From Tubulanus polymorphus (taxonomy: Eukaryota > Nemertea > Palaeonemertea > Tubulaniformes > Tubulanidae), in assembly GCF_964204645.1 (NCBI RefSeq), contig NC_134030.1:16869110-16933109 (forward strand): a stretch of DNA of 64,000 nucleotides, given 5' to 3'. The notes under the pieces were generated by a model. The model saw only the letters and a list, made by a program, of their open reading frames with translations. It made no database searches and was not told the DNA's origin. The translations under genes and the position numbers were made by a program. Positions 20,435 to 31,548 of the stretch are shown here, piece by piece (the stretch's first letter is position 1; the number at the start of each line of letters is the position of its first letter).

Positions 20435-21750
20435 ATGGCGTCCGACAGCGAGTCTTCAACTACGGACATTTCTTCGAATGAATCGTCTAATATTAGTTCA
20501 AATGTTAGCGATGAAGACGGAGAGCATATTACTATTGGTCCATATTTATATGAACCAGACTTAGAACCCGAAGAAAATGGAGAGAGACCAGATGATCAGC
20601 CAGATATTAGATGGAGATTAGATGTTCAAAGATTGAAAGACTGGTACGTTTAAAATCATTCAATACACTGTGAGTTTACCTTAGTAAACTTCCCGGCGTC
20701 TAGGGGAACCCAGGGCCGTAGCTAGCATTTGAATTTTAGGCCAGGTTTTTTTATTTTTTGGTTTACGGATCCGCCGACGTTATTTTTTAGGAATGAAAAA
20801 ATTAATAAAATTGGATATTCTTTAGTTTTTTTTATTTTTCCATCATTCCTCCGGTTGATGAGATCCAAAATCTGAGGATCGGAAGAATAAAAACCTAAAG
20901 CTGTGTTCAACATGTGGCATTAAATTAAGCAATATCGATCTTTTCCGGGAGTGAATCTACTTTAGTACTTGAAAAATGTAAAAGAAGGCAAGCAGGTGCT
21001 GCCACTCTCAGGTGATGAAAGGTTAAGTAGAGGGTTTTCCCCTAGGTAGAAAAATCTATTAATAAAGTCAGGAAAAGAATCGTTAATGTATGGTCTGCAA
21101 TATATGTTTGGTATTCTCTTGTCAAATTTCAAGGTGTTATTTATCTTATAAAGGTACGGTTTTCTGTATTTTTATCATCTATTGGGATCATCCATCAATT
21201 TTAGAATTTTGCTTTTTGAGAGTGAGGCACATTCTAATTGAGTTGTATTGATGGGGTTATAATTAGCAGATGTTTCGAGTTAAGACCAGTAACTGCAAAC
21301 ACTTGAAACACCATTGAATCTTTTCTTTTTCTCACATGCAGGTGTCAATGTAATAACTGCCAAGTTTTACAAACTGCTACAGAATGCTGTTGCTGCCAAG
21401 AGATTGATGTTGTCAGAGAAAAGATGGAGGAGGTGGCCCAAACGCATAACCAGAATGTTGCTCCATGTATCACCGACTCGGATGCATTTCGTCGAATCTG
21501 TTTGGAACCTTGGGTGCTACAAGTTGCATGGCTTGGATTTAGGCAGCACTATGGACGCAAAGCTTTCGAAGGCAACATCAACGAAAAACACCGTCATGTA
21601 GCTTATCGTCAGTTCGTACGATGGTGCTGGGGCTACTGTGGACCGAAGAATCGAAAAATTCTACCGAGTTGTGTCGTGAGCGCTATCAGAGCTCAGTTTC
21701 CGAATGGTGACAATATGTACAAAGGTTTTAGACTTCCAAAATTTGAATAA
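20435..21750 (+). CDS. P2X7-receptor C-terminal (ballast) domain protein, two exons, transposon-borne
   Basis: Exons 20435-20643 and 21342-21750 (GT at 20644, AG at 21340-21341) join in frame to 205 codons. Exon 1 is acidic and Ser-rich from MASDSESSTT. The junction gives a Trp followed by CQCNNCQV, then ECCCCQEI, CITDSDAFRRICL, and the block AYRQFVRWCWGYCG with SCVVSAIRAQFP and GFRLPKFE at the end. The Cys cluster, FVRWCWG and CVV.AIR..FP are the signature of the zinc-binding cytoplasmic ballast domain of P2X7 receptors. The P2X channel part is absent: there is no membrane segment. No stop or frame change is visible. The start at 20435 is preferred over an in-frame ATG at 20399 by CACAATGG context. 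The role in transposition is unknown. Confidence 0.85.
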
Positions 21751-21822
21751 TGCATATTTCTTTATTCATTTTATAAGTAAAGTGATAACAATATAACAAA
21801 GTACATAATATGAGATTCGTGT

Positions 21823-24800
21823 TCAATTTTTATCTTTTCTTTGACCAGAAAAATTTCGCTTTTTCCCTCGTCCTCTCACTGCAGTAGGCGTAGATGAATT
21901 TATTCGCAATGGAACTTTTTCGGTTGAACGAAATCTGCTTTTATGAGCTGCTATGGCTGCTGATTTAGCAATACGGTGGTGATTTGCACTTAAGCTCGGT
22001 GGGACTTGAATCACATTTTTTACTAACTTCCTCGGACAAACTTTAGCTGTGGCAAAAACTTGCGATACTATTTGGTCAATATAACCTAAAATGTAGTAAA
22101 TGTAGAGATAGTTCTTAGTAGATTTTTACTTGTGCATTTATATAATTCATGGGGATAATAGCTCGAAACTTACTGTATGTGGCATCTTGAAGAATTTTAT
22201 GGACGACGTATCCATCTTTATACTTAGGATAGTAAATACTGTACTGCAGTTCTCCCGTTTTCCACTTTCTTGCCTGAGGCCTCTTGCTATTTTCATTCCA
22301 GTGGAGAATAGCTGTATACACTCTGAAGAAAATATGTTTTAAATTACAAATCTTTCTACGATTTTTAGTAGTATCATTCCATCATACAGATTTATATACA
22401 ACTGTACCTTGAAATCATTCCTTTATATGAGAAATGAATCATTTTTGGTGCAAAGTGATTCACGAAACTACGAAAGGATTCCAGATCACTTGTTTGCCCA
22501 TAAGGGGACATCTTCATAATCTTATTGACAGTTCTCGTACTAGTTAGAAGTGTTTTTACCGAGTCGGCTGGTCTAGACCCTAAAATTTAAATTGTATGAA
22601 AAATCAACTGCAAGAACGCAACCAGTACATTGATCGATTTGAAAATAATTCCTTACCTGGGATTAACCAATTCTTCTTTTTTTCATGTGGTTGGTGATAA
22701 CAGTTTGTATGTACATTCTGTATATGGTCTATGCACGATAGCCATTTTTCTTTGATTTCGTTCGACTGGCCAGGGGTGGAAGACAGAGCACACCAATACA
22801 AATGCAGCTTTATGCTCTTGATCCAGTCACTAACAATTGCCATCTCTTTTTGTTTTCCCAATTTCTCCAGTTTCTTTGTAATAGCTGCAACAGAAGAAAA
22901 ATGAAGTGAATTCATAATCATTTGTTAGTACATTAGATTCAGCCTTGAATTTTGTTCACTCACATTTAACGACGTGCCAGCAATCATAAAAGTGGCTAAT
23001 ACTCCAATTTTCACGCACCCACTTCGCTATTTGCAAGTGCATGTCTGTCACCAGAGCAAGAACCTTAAAGTTTTTCATGGTCTTGTAACAGCGCTTCAAC
23101 CCTTCACACTCCATCTTATTGGCTGATCCAGTTTCTGTACTCTAAATAGGATAGTTCATAAGTGATCAATGCCAAAATTGTCCATTGAAAACATTTCATT
23201 CAAATTTAGAAAATGTTAATTTTCAGCACTGGCAAAAACAAAATATTTACCTGAACCAATTCCATGCATAGAATTTTCGAAGTCACAATATCAATGATAC
23301 TGTACATCCCATATTTAGCCGAGTGACCAACAGAATCACACCTTCCGTCTCCACCGATCAATAAAGTTTCATTTTTCCGTTCTTCCAATAACTGTTGCTG
23401 CTGTTTTTTCCATACTGCTGCTGTTGCCGAGTGGATATACTTCGACTGGTGCCGGAAAAAAGTGCGTCTGGTTCCACAGCATACTCCCATGAAACTTTAA
23501 AATATGAATAAATGTGATTGTGAATTCTCTCCTCTGAAGTTACAATTTCAAATTGCCATATATATATAAAATTGTGTTTTCTTACCTAAACAATCTGAGA
23601 ACTTAAGATTGTAGACTACCAGTTAAAACTATGAGTGCACTCAGTAACAAACTTAGTGAACAAATACCACGAACTTTCGGACAATTCTCCCACTTGGTCA
23701 CGTGACCGCAGTGACAGCATACACTGGTTACCTCGATATGTGATGCTACAACCTTTTTAGTCACGCTAGTTTGACTACTACAAATATGACAGTTTCTAAA
23801 TAGTTTGAACAAATTTGACTGAGTCACAATATATTTCTCTTGGTCTTTAAACTGTTTATCACTGTCATCTGTGGAATGTTAATAAAGTGTAGAATTAATT
23901 ATCATGTATGAAGTTCAAATTTTTTGGGTGGATGAAGCTAGCAGAATATAATTTTTTCTTGAAATGTAACCGGTCATTTCTCATTTATGCTTGAAATGTT
24001 TCATAGGATCAATCATGAAATACAAATGTGATCTGCCTCAAAATGAAAATTTACCTCATGTCTCCAAATTTTAAATTCTCGTGATCTTCACTAAAATCTG
24101 GTCTGAAGTCGGCAGATTCATCCGCACTTGTACTGCTATTATCTGAGGCTGTAGTGTGGTTTTCTTCAATTTCTGAAATTTTTGGCCTGGACAACCTTCT
24201 CGTCTGTATGCCAATCGACCGCTTTGGGTTGTATCGTCTGACACGTGACGTATGTCTTCGCGTACATCTTTGGACCCACTTACGAGTCTGTATCCCTAAA
24301 AACGGCACATTTTGTCAATTCAATAATCCTTTTTCAGATTAAAATTCATAAATTATACATTGTTTATGCCTTACACAAACCAATTGAATTCTTAGAAAAT
24401 TCAGTCTGGACCGATTTGTCCAAATCAAGCCAGTCACTTTCATTTGGTAGATTGGTTTCTTCTTCCTCATTACAATCACTACCGAGAGTTTTGATCATAT
24501 CGATTCGTCGCCTTTTCTCAAATGCAGACCTGCCCTTTTTGGTTGGTGGCGAGAACATATTCTTTTCTGTGTCTAGACTCTCAGATTGATCAGTGTCTTG
24601 GATATGGATTGTTGGAACAGCATCTTTATTTAGAATTAACCTGAAATAAACATTTTATCAACATTAGTTTATCTTTTTTGTTAGGAATAAAATCTATTAA
24701 AAATGAGGTTCAATTCGAGTACATAAAGCAAATCATTACAATGGGTGAATAGCTAGTCTATTCATTCATTGTGATTCGAAACATGTCAAAAGGGAATAGG

Positions 24801-25161
24801 ATTGTGGTGGGCTGTTTTGTTAGATATTTTGATTTTGAATTGAAGTTGTACAAAGGATTCATTTCATTTAGGCCTAAGACAAATATTTTTGCATGCATTA
24901 TAGAAGAGAGTGAGTTATTTATTCAGAAATATACCATTTTGCAAATCCGGCTCGGTATTTCATCAGATTCGAGAAAGAACCATCGTCGAAATGCCTGGCA
25001 CATAGTAGGCTACGTGTTTTTCCGGCGTCGGCTGGCTTCCAATGAATGCGTTTCAAACACACGAAATTTGTCCATTTTTTTGCTAGTACAGGATCCGCCG
25101 GCCATTGAAACAAATCTTTTTCAGATGTACTGCATCCGTAATAGACACAGCGTCTTGGCAT
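21823..25161 (-). CDS. THAP-domain transposase-like gene, ten exons, one internal stop
   Basis: Minus-strand exons: 25161-24935, 24640-24381, 24295-24055, 23861-23586, 23494-23250, 23141-22964, 22884-22657, 22579-22409, 22322-22174, 22085-21823. All have GT/AG borders and sum to 746 codons exactly. Exon 1 is a C2CH THAP DNA-binding domain (CVYYGCS, FQWPADP, WKPADAG, LCARHF). Later exons give CHICSSQ and CCHCGHVTKWENCP (zinc-like), GDGRCDSVGHSAKYG with probable catalytic Asp, LVTDMHLQIAKW with a second Asp, DCWHVVK, then SFVNHFAPKMIHFSY and LHWNENSKRPQ. These match a transposase-like family often annotated as uncharacterised THAP protein. One in-frame TAA at 23603-23605 is the only lesion seen. 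The reading ends in a basic tail (RGRGKKRNF). Confidence 0.8.
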
Positions 25162-25465
25162 CCTTGGAAATATTAACTTAAAAACGTACTGTACAGTGTG
25201 CGTGTCGGTTTAGCACGGGAACCGGCGTATTTTTACTTCCGCATTCCAATCTCCTTCACGACGTGACGTCAGCACTACTCACTTGCCGATGCAACTTTCT
25301 TTCGTAAACGCGTCAAAACGCGCGATTTTTAAAAGCCTGTAGCTGACTAACGCGACATTTTACATTCATGAAACCAATTTTATTAAGTTCACACATGATA
25401 CATTTATCATTTTACAGGGAAATATTTTGAAAAATGCATACTTTGAAAAAACTGTCACTAACCCT

Positions 25466-25469
25466 TTAA
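25466..25469. repeat. TTAA target duplication, right
   Basis: TTAA directly outside the right end of the Kolobok-like element. Confidence 0.8.
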
Positions 25470-26526
25470 GAAAGATAAAATACAATATAAACTTCTATAA
25501 CTTTGAAGTCACGAATTAAAAAGGTTTTTCAAGCAATGCCCTTACTCCAAACAACCTCTAGCTTTCAAGGTAAACCACGCTTTGCCCATGGGCAATTTAT
25601 TTTATTTTCCAGCCATCTCTGATAAAGAAAATTTAATGTTATTAGCATCATATGCATACAAAATAGATTCTTCATTCCTTGAGCCTGTTAGGCACTCTAA
25701 GGGGTCATTCATTTATTCTGTATGCATTAGGGGAGGGGAAGGGGTCTGTGCAATCGCGTACTGTAATGCTTAATGTATATGAAAAAATGGCCGAGGGTGG
25801 GTTGATTGAAAAATTCAAATTTTCTGCGTACGTAATAGATGAATGATCCCTTATCAGAATTCACACCCTCTTAAGGCCACACAAAAAAACCTGGTTCTCG
25901 GGCGGGGCAATCACCAAAATGGGTAGGTAGGTAGGACTTGTTTTCTTTTCATAGAAAAAAAAATCGCTTATTCTTCTAATAGTGGGTTGGTCGCCGTAAA
26001 TGATTTTTACTGGACTAAATTTTTAGTCAGGAATATGATAGACAGCTAGTAGACCACAATAATAAACGGAAATTGAGGTGTTTGTAAAATTTCCTACAAT
26101 CCAAGGTCGACATCAAAGCCCGATTAGCAAAATTGTCTGAGCATGGCTGCACCATTTTCAGAATCAAATTTTAAATCCCATTTAATAAAATGTTTTATGA
26201 TGTTGATCACAGTGCCAACATCATGATTTGATTTTTAAAACATTTTAGAGAAAGGAGAGTTTGGTAGTCGGTCAGCCACGTATATATTTTTGAAAAAAGT
26301 TGTTTCACCCAAAATGAAAAAGGGTCAGTAGGCAATTTATTCTAAAAATGATTATTTGAAATGACGAAATATCGGGTCGGTCGGGCCCGAGAAACAGGGT
26401 TTTCCCTTGGTTTCGAGTTTTAAGTAAACAAAACCAGAGTAAATAAACATTTGACAGTGAGAACATTACTTTTTCGCAAATATATGATTAGTTTCGAAAT
26501 TGATGATTGATGTATGCTGATTCTAT
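25470..26526. other. Gene-free stretch with one MITE
   Basis: Apart from the MITE at 25699-25852 I see no gene or repeat here. The short open stretch at 25582-25773 runs into the MITE and is not a gene. Confidence 0.35.
25699..25852. mobile_element. MITE, complete copy A
   Basis: About 154 bp with inverted ends AAGGGGTCATTCATTTATTC and CGTAATAGATGAATGATCCCTT. The same family is at 35134-35296 (complete) and 18236-18336 (partial). No coding capacity. Confidence 0.75.
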
Positions 26527-26977
26527 GGAACGCAATCAATGCAAAAAATGTAATTCGCAATATTACATTCTCAAGTGGTTACTTTACAAACAATTCACAA
26601 GCTTAGATAGTCAACTCATCATCTAACAATCAACTCGTAATCTTACACAGTCAACTCATAATCTTACAGTCAACTCGTAATATTACAGTCAACTCGTAAT
26701 CTTACAGTCTATTCGTAATCTTAAAGTCTACTCGTAATATTACATTTAGCTCATAATCTTACAGTCAACTCGTAATCTTACAGTCAACTGGTAATATTAC
26801 AGTCAACTGGTAATATTACCTTTAGCTCATAATCTTACAGTCAACTAGTAATCTTACACTCAACTCTTAATCTTACAGTCAACTCGTAATATTACAGTTA
26901 ATAGCTCAGAATCTTACAGTCAACTCATAATCTTATAGTCAACCCGTCATTTACGCCAATATATAACGCCAGATGTC
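26527..26977 (+). repeat. Left long inverted repeat with ~19-bp tandem units
   Basis: About 20 degenerate units of TCAACTCGTAATCTTACAG or AATATTACAG type, interspersed with TTTAGCTCATAATCTTACAG. Mirror image at 33304-33690 with different unit numbers. Confidence 0.8.
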
Positions 26978-27369
26978 ACCATAGGATGGTATTTTTCAAG
27001 GTCATGAGGAGTGTACCAACAAAAAATGAATGAAGTGAAAATGATTCGTAAGTAGGCTAGTTTAAACGCTGCTAAAAATGAAATTTCTGAGCGTCTTCAG
27101 TTAATGCAGGGAAGTGTTAACTTCCCTGGTTAATGATATCTGCTTGTTCCAATCCCGAAGACACGTCCCTGGAATGGTTAGAATATCAATAGACGGATTT
27201 TGTAGAGACTTGTTATACTTCTACAGTTCACATTTGACATTACCCGAAGAAATAATCCAGTTTAGACACGTAAAATGCGTGTCTAGACACGTAAAATGCT
27301 GTGTCGGCATGTTTACAGCCAGCGCATACCCGTCCTGGTGAAGAGGAAGTAGGTGATAGACCATTATGT

Positions 27370-29610
27370 GAGGCATCTGGGTTAAGGGGCCGACCCCGTT
27401 TTATCATTGATAAAGATCAACTTCTTTCATTATTAGGTGAGCTTTAGTAAATCATTCTTTTTGATATACAGTATACGATACTCACTTACATACGTAGTAA
27501 TGTTACGTATCGGTTGTCAAATTTCCTCTAATCTTTTAAGGCCTAGTGAATAAGCAGCCATTTATTTTACTTGATGAAACAAGGGTTATCAAGGTCATGG
27601 AGTGAGTGAAATATCTGAATCTCTTGGCTGAGCCTGAAAGCCAATGCAATTTTCTTCCAGCGTAATCCAATGTTGCTTATTAGTATTCTAACCTGCACTT
27701 CATCTGATATTCCGACTTTAGCCTAAGGCTTAACTACAGTGTACAAGTTTTTTTCAGGAAATGGCTTTACAATACCAGAGATTGCGAAAATGTTACACGT
27801 TTCCCCTAGAACTATCGCATATAGGATGGAGAAATTAAATTTGAAAGCTAAAAACCGATATTCAAATATCGATGATGAGTTGCTGGAAAGTGAAATTACA
27901 CATATCCTAACTCTTTTTCCAAATGCAGGTCAGAGTTCACATGAAAAAAAACACAACACTGGGTAAGCTAGTTTTACAGCGTGATAGTAATGCTGTTCTA
28001 AATCCATTTACAGGGGAGCGAACAATCCAGGAGCACCTGACGTCGAAACATATTATAGTTCAACGTCAAAGAATACGTCATGCTGTTCGTTGTATTGACC
28101 CAAACAGATCCCAGTTGCGTAGACTGAGTTCGATACGAAGACGCAAGTATTCCGTACCATCGCCTATGGCCCTCTGGCACATTGATGTCAACCATAAATT
28201 GATTAGGTAAATTAAGTTGGATTATTTCTTTTAGAATTTTCATATTCGTATAAAATGCATTCCTTGGCCACTCTCTCATTGTTCATACAGTAGAACCTGC
28301 TTAATTTGGATCATTTGGGAAAATTAAACCGGTTTATCAGAAATCTGATTTATAAATATTCTATAAATAATTCATCTATCGATGAGCTGTATCCGGCTAT
28401 AATGTAAATTTGGATTGAACTTCTCTATCTTCATTGAATTGAGGAAGTTTTACTACCGTCTTGATGGTATGGTATATCGTATCTAGAAATTGTCAATGAT
28501 ATAATAGGCCTAAACATAATTGGCTTACCTAAAACCAAGATTGCAAATTAGTCTTCAATACTATGCTCAGGCTTGTACTGTTATTCACAGAAACATTTCA
28601 GGAAATCAAAAGCCTTGGAAAAATTAAGATCTTCTTGTAGGTGGCGAATTGTTGTCCACGGTGGAATTGATGGTTACAGTCGGCACATTGTGTACCTAAA
28701 GGCAAATTCAAACAATTTGTCATCAACCGTATTAGATGTTTTTGATGAAGCTGTCGTTAAATGGGGCCTGCCATCTAGAGTTCATGCAGATCTAGGTGTT
28801 GAAAATCGAGATGTTGCACTTTTCATGCTTAGCAATAGAGGACCTGATTGACGTAGTTTCATAACTGGTAGGAGTGTACACAATTCACGAATTGAAAGAT
28901 TATGGCGAGATGTATATGAAATTGTGCTGGGGTCATTCTACCAAATATTCTACCATTTAGAAGACCTTGATATTCTTGATCCAGCAAGTGACCTAGACCT
29001 ATACATTTTACACATTGTCTACCTGAAGAAAGTAAATCAACTTTTGTCAGAATTCGCAGAATTATGGAACAACCACAAAATACGCACAGCTAGGAATAAG
29101 ACACCATTACAGCTCTTTATCATCGGAATGCACCAATTGCGAGGCACTAACAATCTCATTGCCTCAGAGTATTTCCAGCAGGTATGCAATATATCAATGT
29201 CTCAAAGCTGATTTAATCGAAAAACAAAATGGGTTTCTAGCATAACATATGGTTAGTTATGGTTATGGTTAGCTTGATCATGATTTAAAAAGTAATGTAC
29301 AGGGTCAGCAGACTTAGAAACAAGGTATCATTTTTTGGCCTAAATTCCACGTAGAGATATAGCATGCACATTTGTGTTTTTTTTAGAATGTGTCAGATTC
29401 TTTTGGACAGGATCCAGAAGGGTTAATCCCAATTGAAGAGAACCATGTAGTAGTTAGTGCCAGACAATCCAAAACCTTTCCAGTCAGCAAATGAGGAAGC
29501 ATTGTTTGAAGAAAGAGCCAGGGAAATCGATGAAGAATGTAGACAGTCAAGTTTCTGGGATATCACCTACTATAGACTTTTAAGAGAATCGCTGAATACA
29601 ATTATACGAA
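27370..29610 (+). pseudogene. Spliced DDE integrase/transposase of the long-inverted-repeat element
   Basis: Exons, with GT/AG borders: to about 27435 (RGRPRFIIDKDQLLSLL), 27758-27928 (HTH: GFTIPEIAKMLHVSPRTIAYRM), 28014-28206, 28641-29181 and about 29381-29610. They join to a protein with an N-terminal helix-turn-helix and an rve-type core: first Asp in ALWHIDVNHKLI, then [17 protein letters not shown], second Asp in [12 protein letters not shown], and Glu in SVHNSRIERLWRDVYE, followed by WNNHKIRTARNKTPLQL. This is the catalytic subunit of the transposon. Lesions are few: a TGA at 28849-28851 and a frame change near 29470. The beginning of the gene is not clear. Such integrases are widespread in fish and invertebrates to my knowledge. 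Confidence 0.8.
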
Positions 29611-30071
29611 ACTGAATTAATTAACAAGAAGAATTTATATCATTTATTGTGGAATCCGTCGTAAAACACAATAAAGGACCAATGGTCCAGACTTTTGACG
29701 ACAACAAAATCTTTCAAAGATTGATTGGAATTTTAGAATCAACAAATGTTCAGAATTTTAATACATCACGAGTAATACATATTTTCTCCGCGAGCATTGA
29801 GGATACCGTTTTTCAAGATTACTTAAAATTTTAGGACTTAAACAAAACATGAAAAATGCTAATTAAGAATAGAGACCGGCAACCAGTCCAGAGAATCTAT
29901 TGTTTATCGCCATCGGTGAGGGCCCTGATCAATTTCGAACATAGCAAAAGATAATGTATAGTGACGTCACGGAGTCAGCACCTTCCCTTAGTTTATAGTT
30001 CCATGGTTTTCCAAATAAATTCTTGAGAAAATTCATAAAATTCCAAAGTAAGTGCTCATGAAGCATTCGTC

Positions 30072-31548
30072 CTAAGAATCCATTACATCATTAGTTATGT
30101 TTAATGGCAGGTATAATACATTTATACAAGTACGACTTGTCGGCAGCACTTGATCCATAAATTCAATCCTAGGCGGCTTGGAGAAGCCCATAAATGGTTG
30201 ATCTCGCGACCCAGTCATAAACTGTAAGATGTCTTCAAGTTTTATTACACGGCCATCTTCCGTTTTCCTACGACCAGCTGTAAAGAATTTAAGACCAATT
30301 AATAGATTCATATGGAATGGTAAAACGTCTTGTTGTAAAACAGACTTTTCATAAGCACTCACCTGAAACAGCCGTCAAATAACGACTGAGGTTCTATATG
30401 TACAATCCTCCTTAATGAATCTGTTGCTTCCACTCTCCGAGAAAACTGGCTTCAACAGTTTGACAATTTGTCGGAACGACAGGGGTGACACACAACCTTT
30501 CTCGAAAATCTTCTTAAGGCAAGCTTTTCTGCGAACAAGCTGTAATGATTACGACTTAGATTGGTGGTTAGGCAGAAATGTGACGATTAGAATGGGCAAC
30601 CGGCACACCAGCCATCCCGTCAGATGGCGCCACTGAGATATCAGACAAACTCGACCAAAATTAGTTCATTTTCGAGTTACTTTGATCTCAATAGTTATTT
30701 AAAGAAAGTTATTTATAAATCGAAACTGATGAGAAACAAGCAACTTTTTGTGTGGCCTTAAGTACATTTTGTGAAATTTGAATTCAGCTATAATTAGCAA
30801 GACCTTAAGAAAGCCCCAAACTCTCTTCTAGGGCTTTGCGCCTACAGTGCTTGCTTTCATTAGACTTAAGTTACCTGAAGAATACCAGTCGCTTCAAGTC
30901 TCTGAATTTTTTTTCATCTTCAGAGCATTGTGATGATGAATCAGTCACAAGTTTCTCCACAAGGTTTTGACTCATGAAGGATGGTAGTGGCCCATACTGC
31001 AAAATACTGAGACCTGTAAAAGATATTGTAAATCATGTACTATTTATTACAAATACCATGGTTAATAAGCACTAGCCTCTACAAATACCATGGTTAATAA
31101 GCACTAGCCAGAGGCTAGCAGTTTTACTTAAATACTAATGACGATTTACACTTAATCAACTGAATTAGAATGCCACTCACCTATTAAAAGACCTGCACCA
31201 AAATAATGGTTGTTGCGACTGTGATACGGATTGTTGATTATGTCTCCATCTTTAAACATACGATACTGTATCTCCTGCATTATAATCGTTAGGAACTGTT
31301 TCCGAGGTCCTCCAAGATCAACAGCTTCCTAACCATAAAAAAAAAATTCAAGAGGAAGACGAATATTGACATCCGTCTGGAGTATAGCAGTGACTCCATC
31401 GTCGAACAAATTGAGTCGTGATACATGGATGAATGTTGTTTCACCAGTATTTTCATCCTCCTCATTATCCACATCTAATGCTCTAACGATCATGAGGTGT
31501 TTGGAATACGACCTTAGGATGGTGACTGGGTCATCACACTGCACCCTA
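30072..31548 (-). pseudogene. HECT-type E3 ubiquitin ligase-like gene carried by the transposon
   Basis: Minus-strand exons 31548-31181, 31013-30875, 30539-30363 and about 30283-30072, with GT/AG borders, give HECT-domain pieces in order: IRLPLEFFF, EAVDLGGPRKQFLTIIMQEI (~31330-31270), NNHYFGAGLLIG, YGPLPSFMSQNL, FRQIVKLLKPVFSESGSN, and the C-lobe LEDILQFMTGSRDQP...PRIEFMD...SRTCINVLYLPLN. The Cys in TCxNxLxLP corresponds to the ubiquitin-accepting Cys of HECT ligases and is kept. The order resembles G2E3-like short HECT proteins. A frame break near 31335 and a stop near 30385 suggest recent decay. The N-terminus upstream of 31548 was not found. Confidence 0.65.

Larger units (their letters stand above)
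20210..25465. mobile_element. Kolobok-like DNA transposon with THAP transposase and P2X7-domain passenger gene
   Basis: A 5,256-bp element with short inverted ends (AGGGTTAGTGACA...TGTCACTAACCCT, about 13 perfect bases) between TTAA duplications. It holds two convergent spliced genes that fill it: a P2X7-type domain gene on the plus strand from the left end, and a THAP-domain transposase-like gene on the minus strand from the right end. TTAA duplications plus a THAP-containing transposase are the hallmark of the Kolobok superfamily as I know it. piggyBac also uses TTAA but lacks THAP. Both genes are nearly intact, so insertion is recent. Confidence 0.75.

Noticed and set aside
20206-25469. 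piggyBac element, because of the TTAA duplications
   Set aside because: The gene has a THAP domain and a transposase core unlike piggyBac, and the ends do not begin with the piggyBac CCC pattern. Kolobok-like fits better.
26580-26950. Regular ~19-bp repeats as a CRISPR array
   Set aside because: There are no unique spacers of constant length, the units are degenerate, the sequence is eukaryotic, and the block has a mirror copy at 33304-33690.
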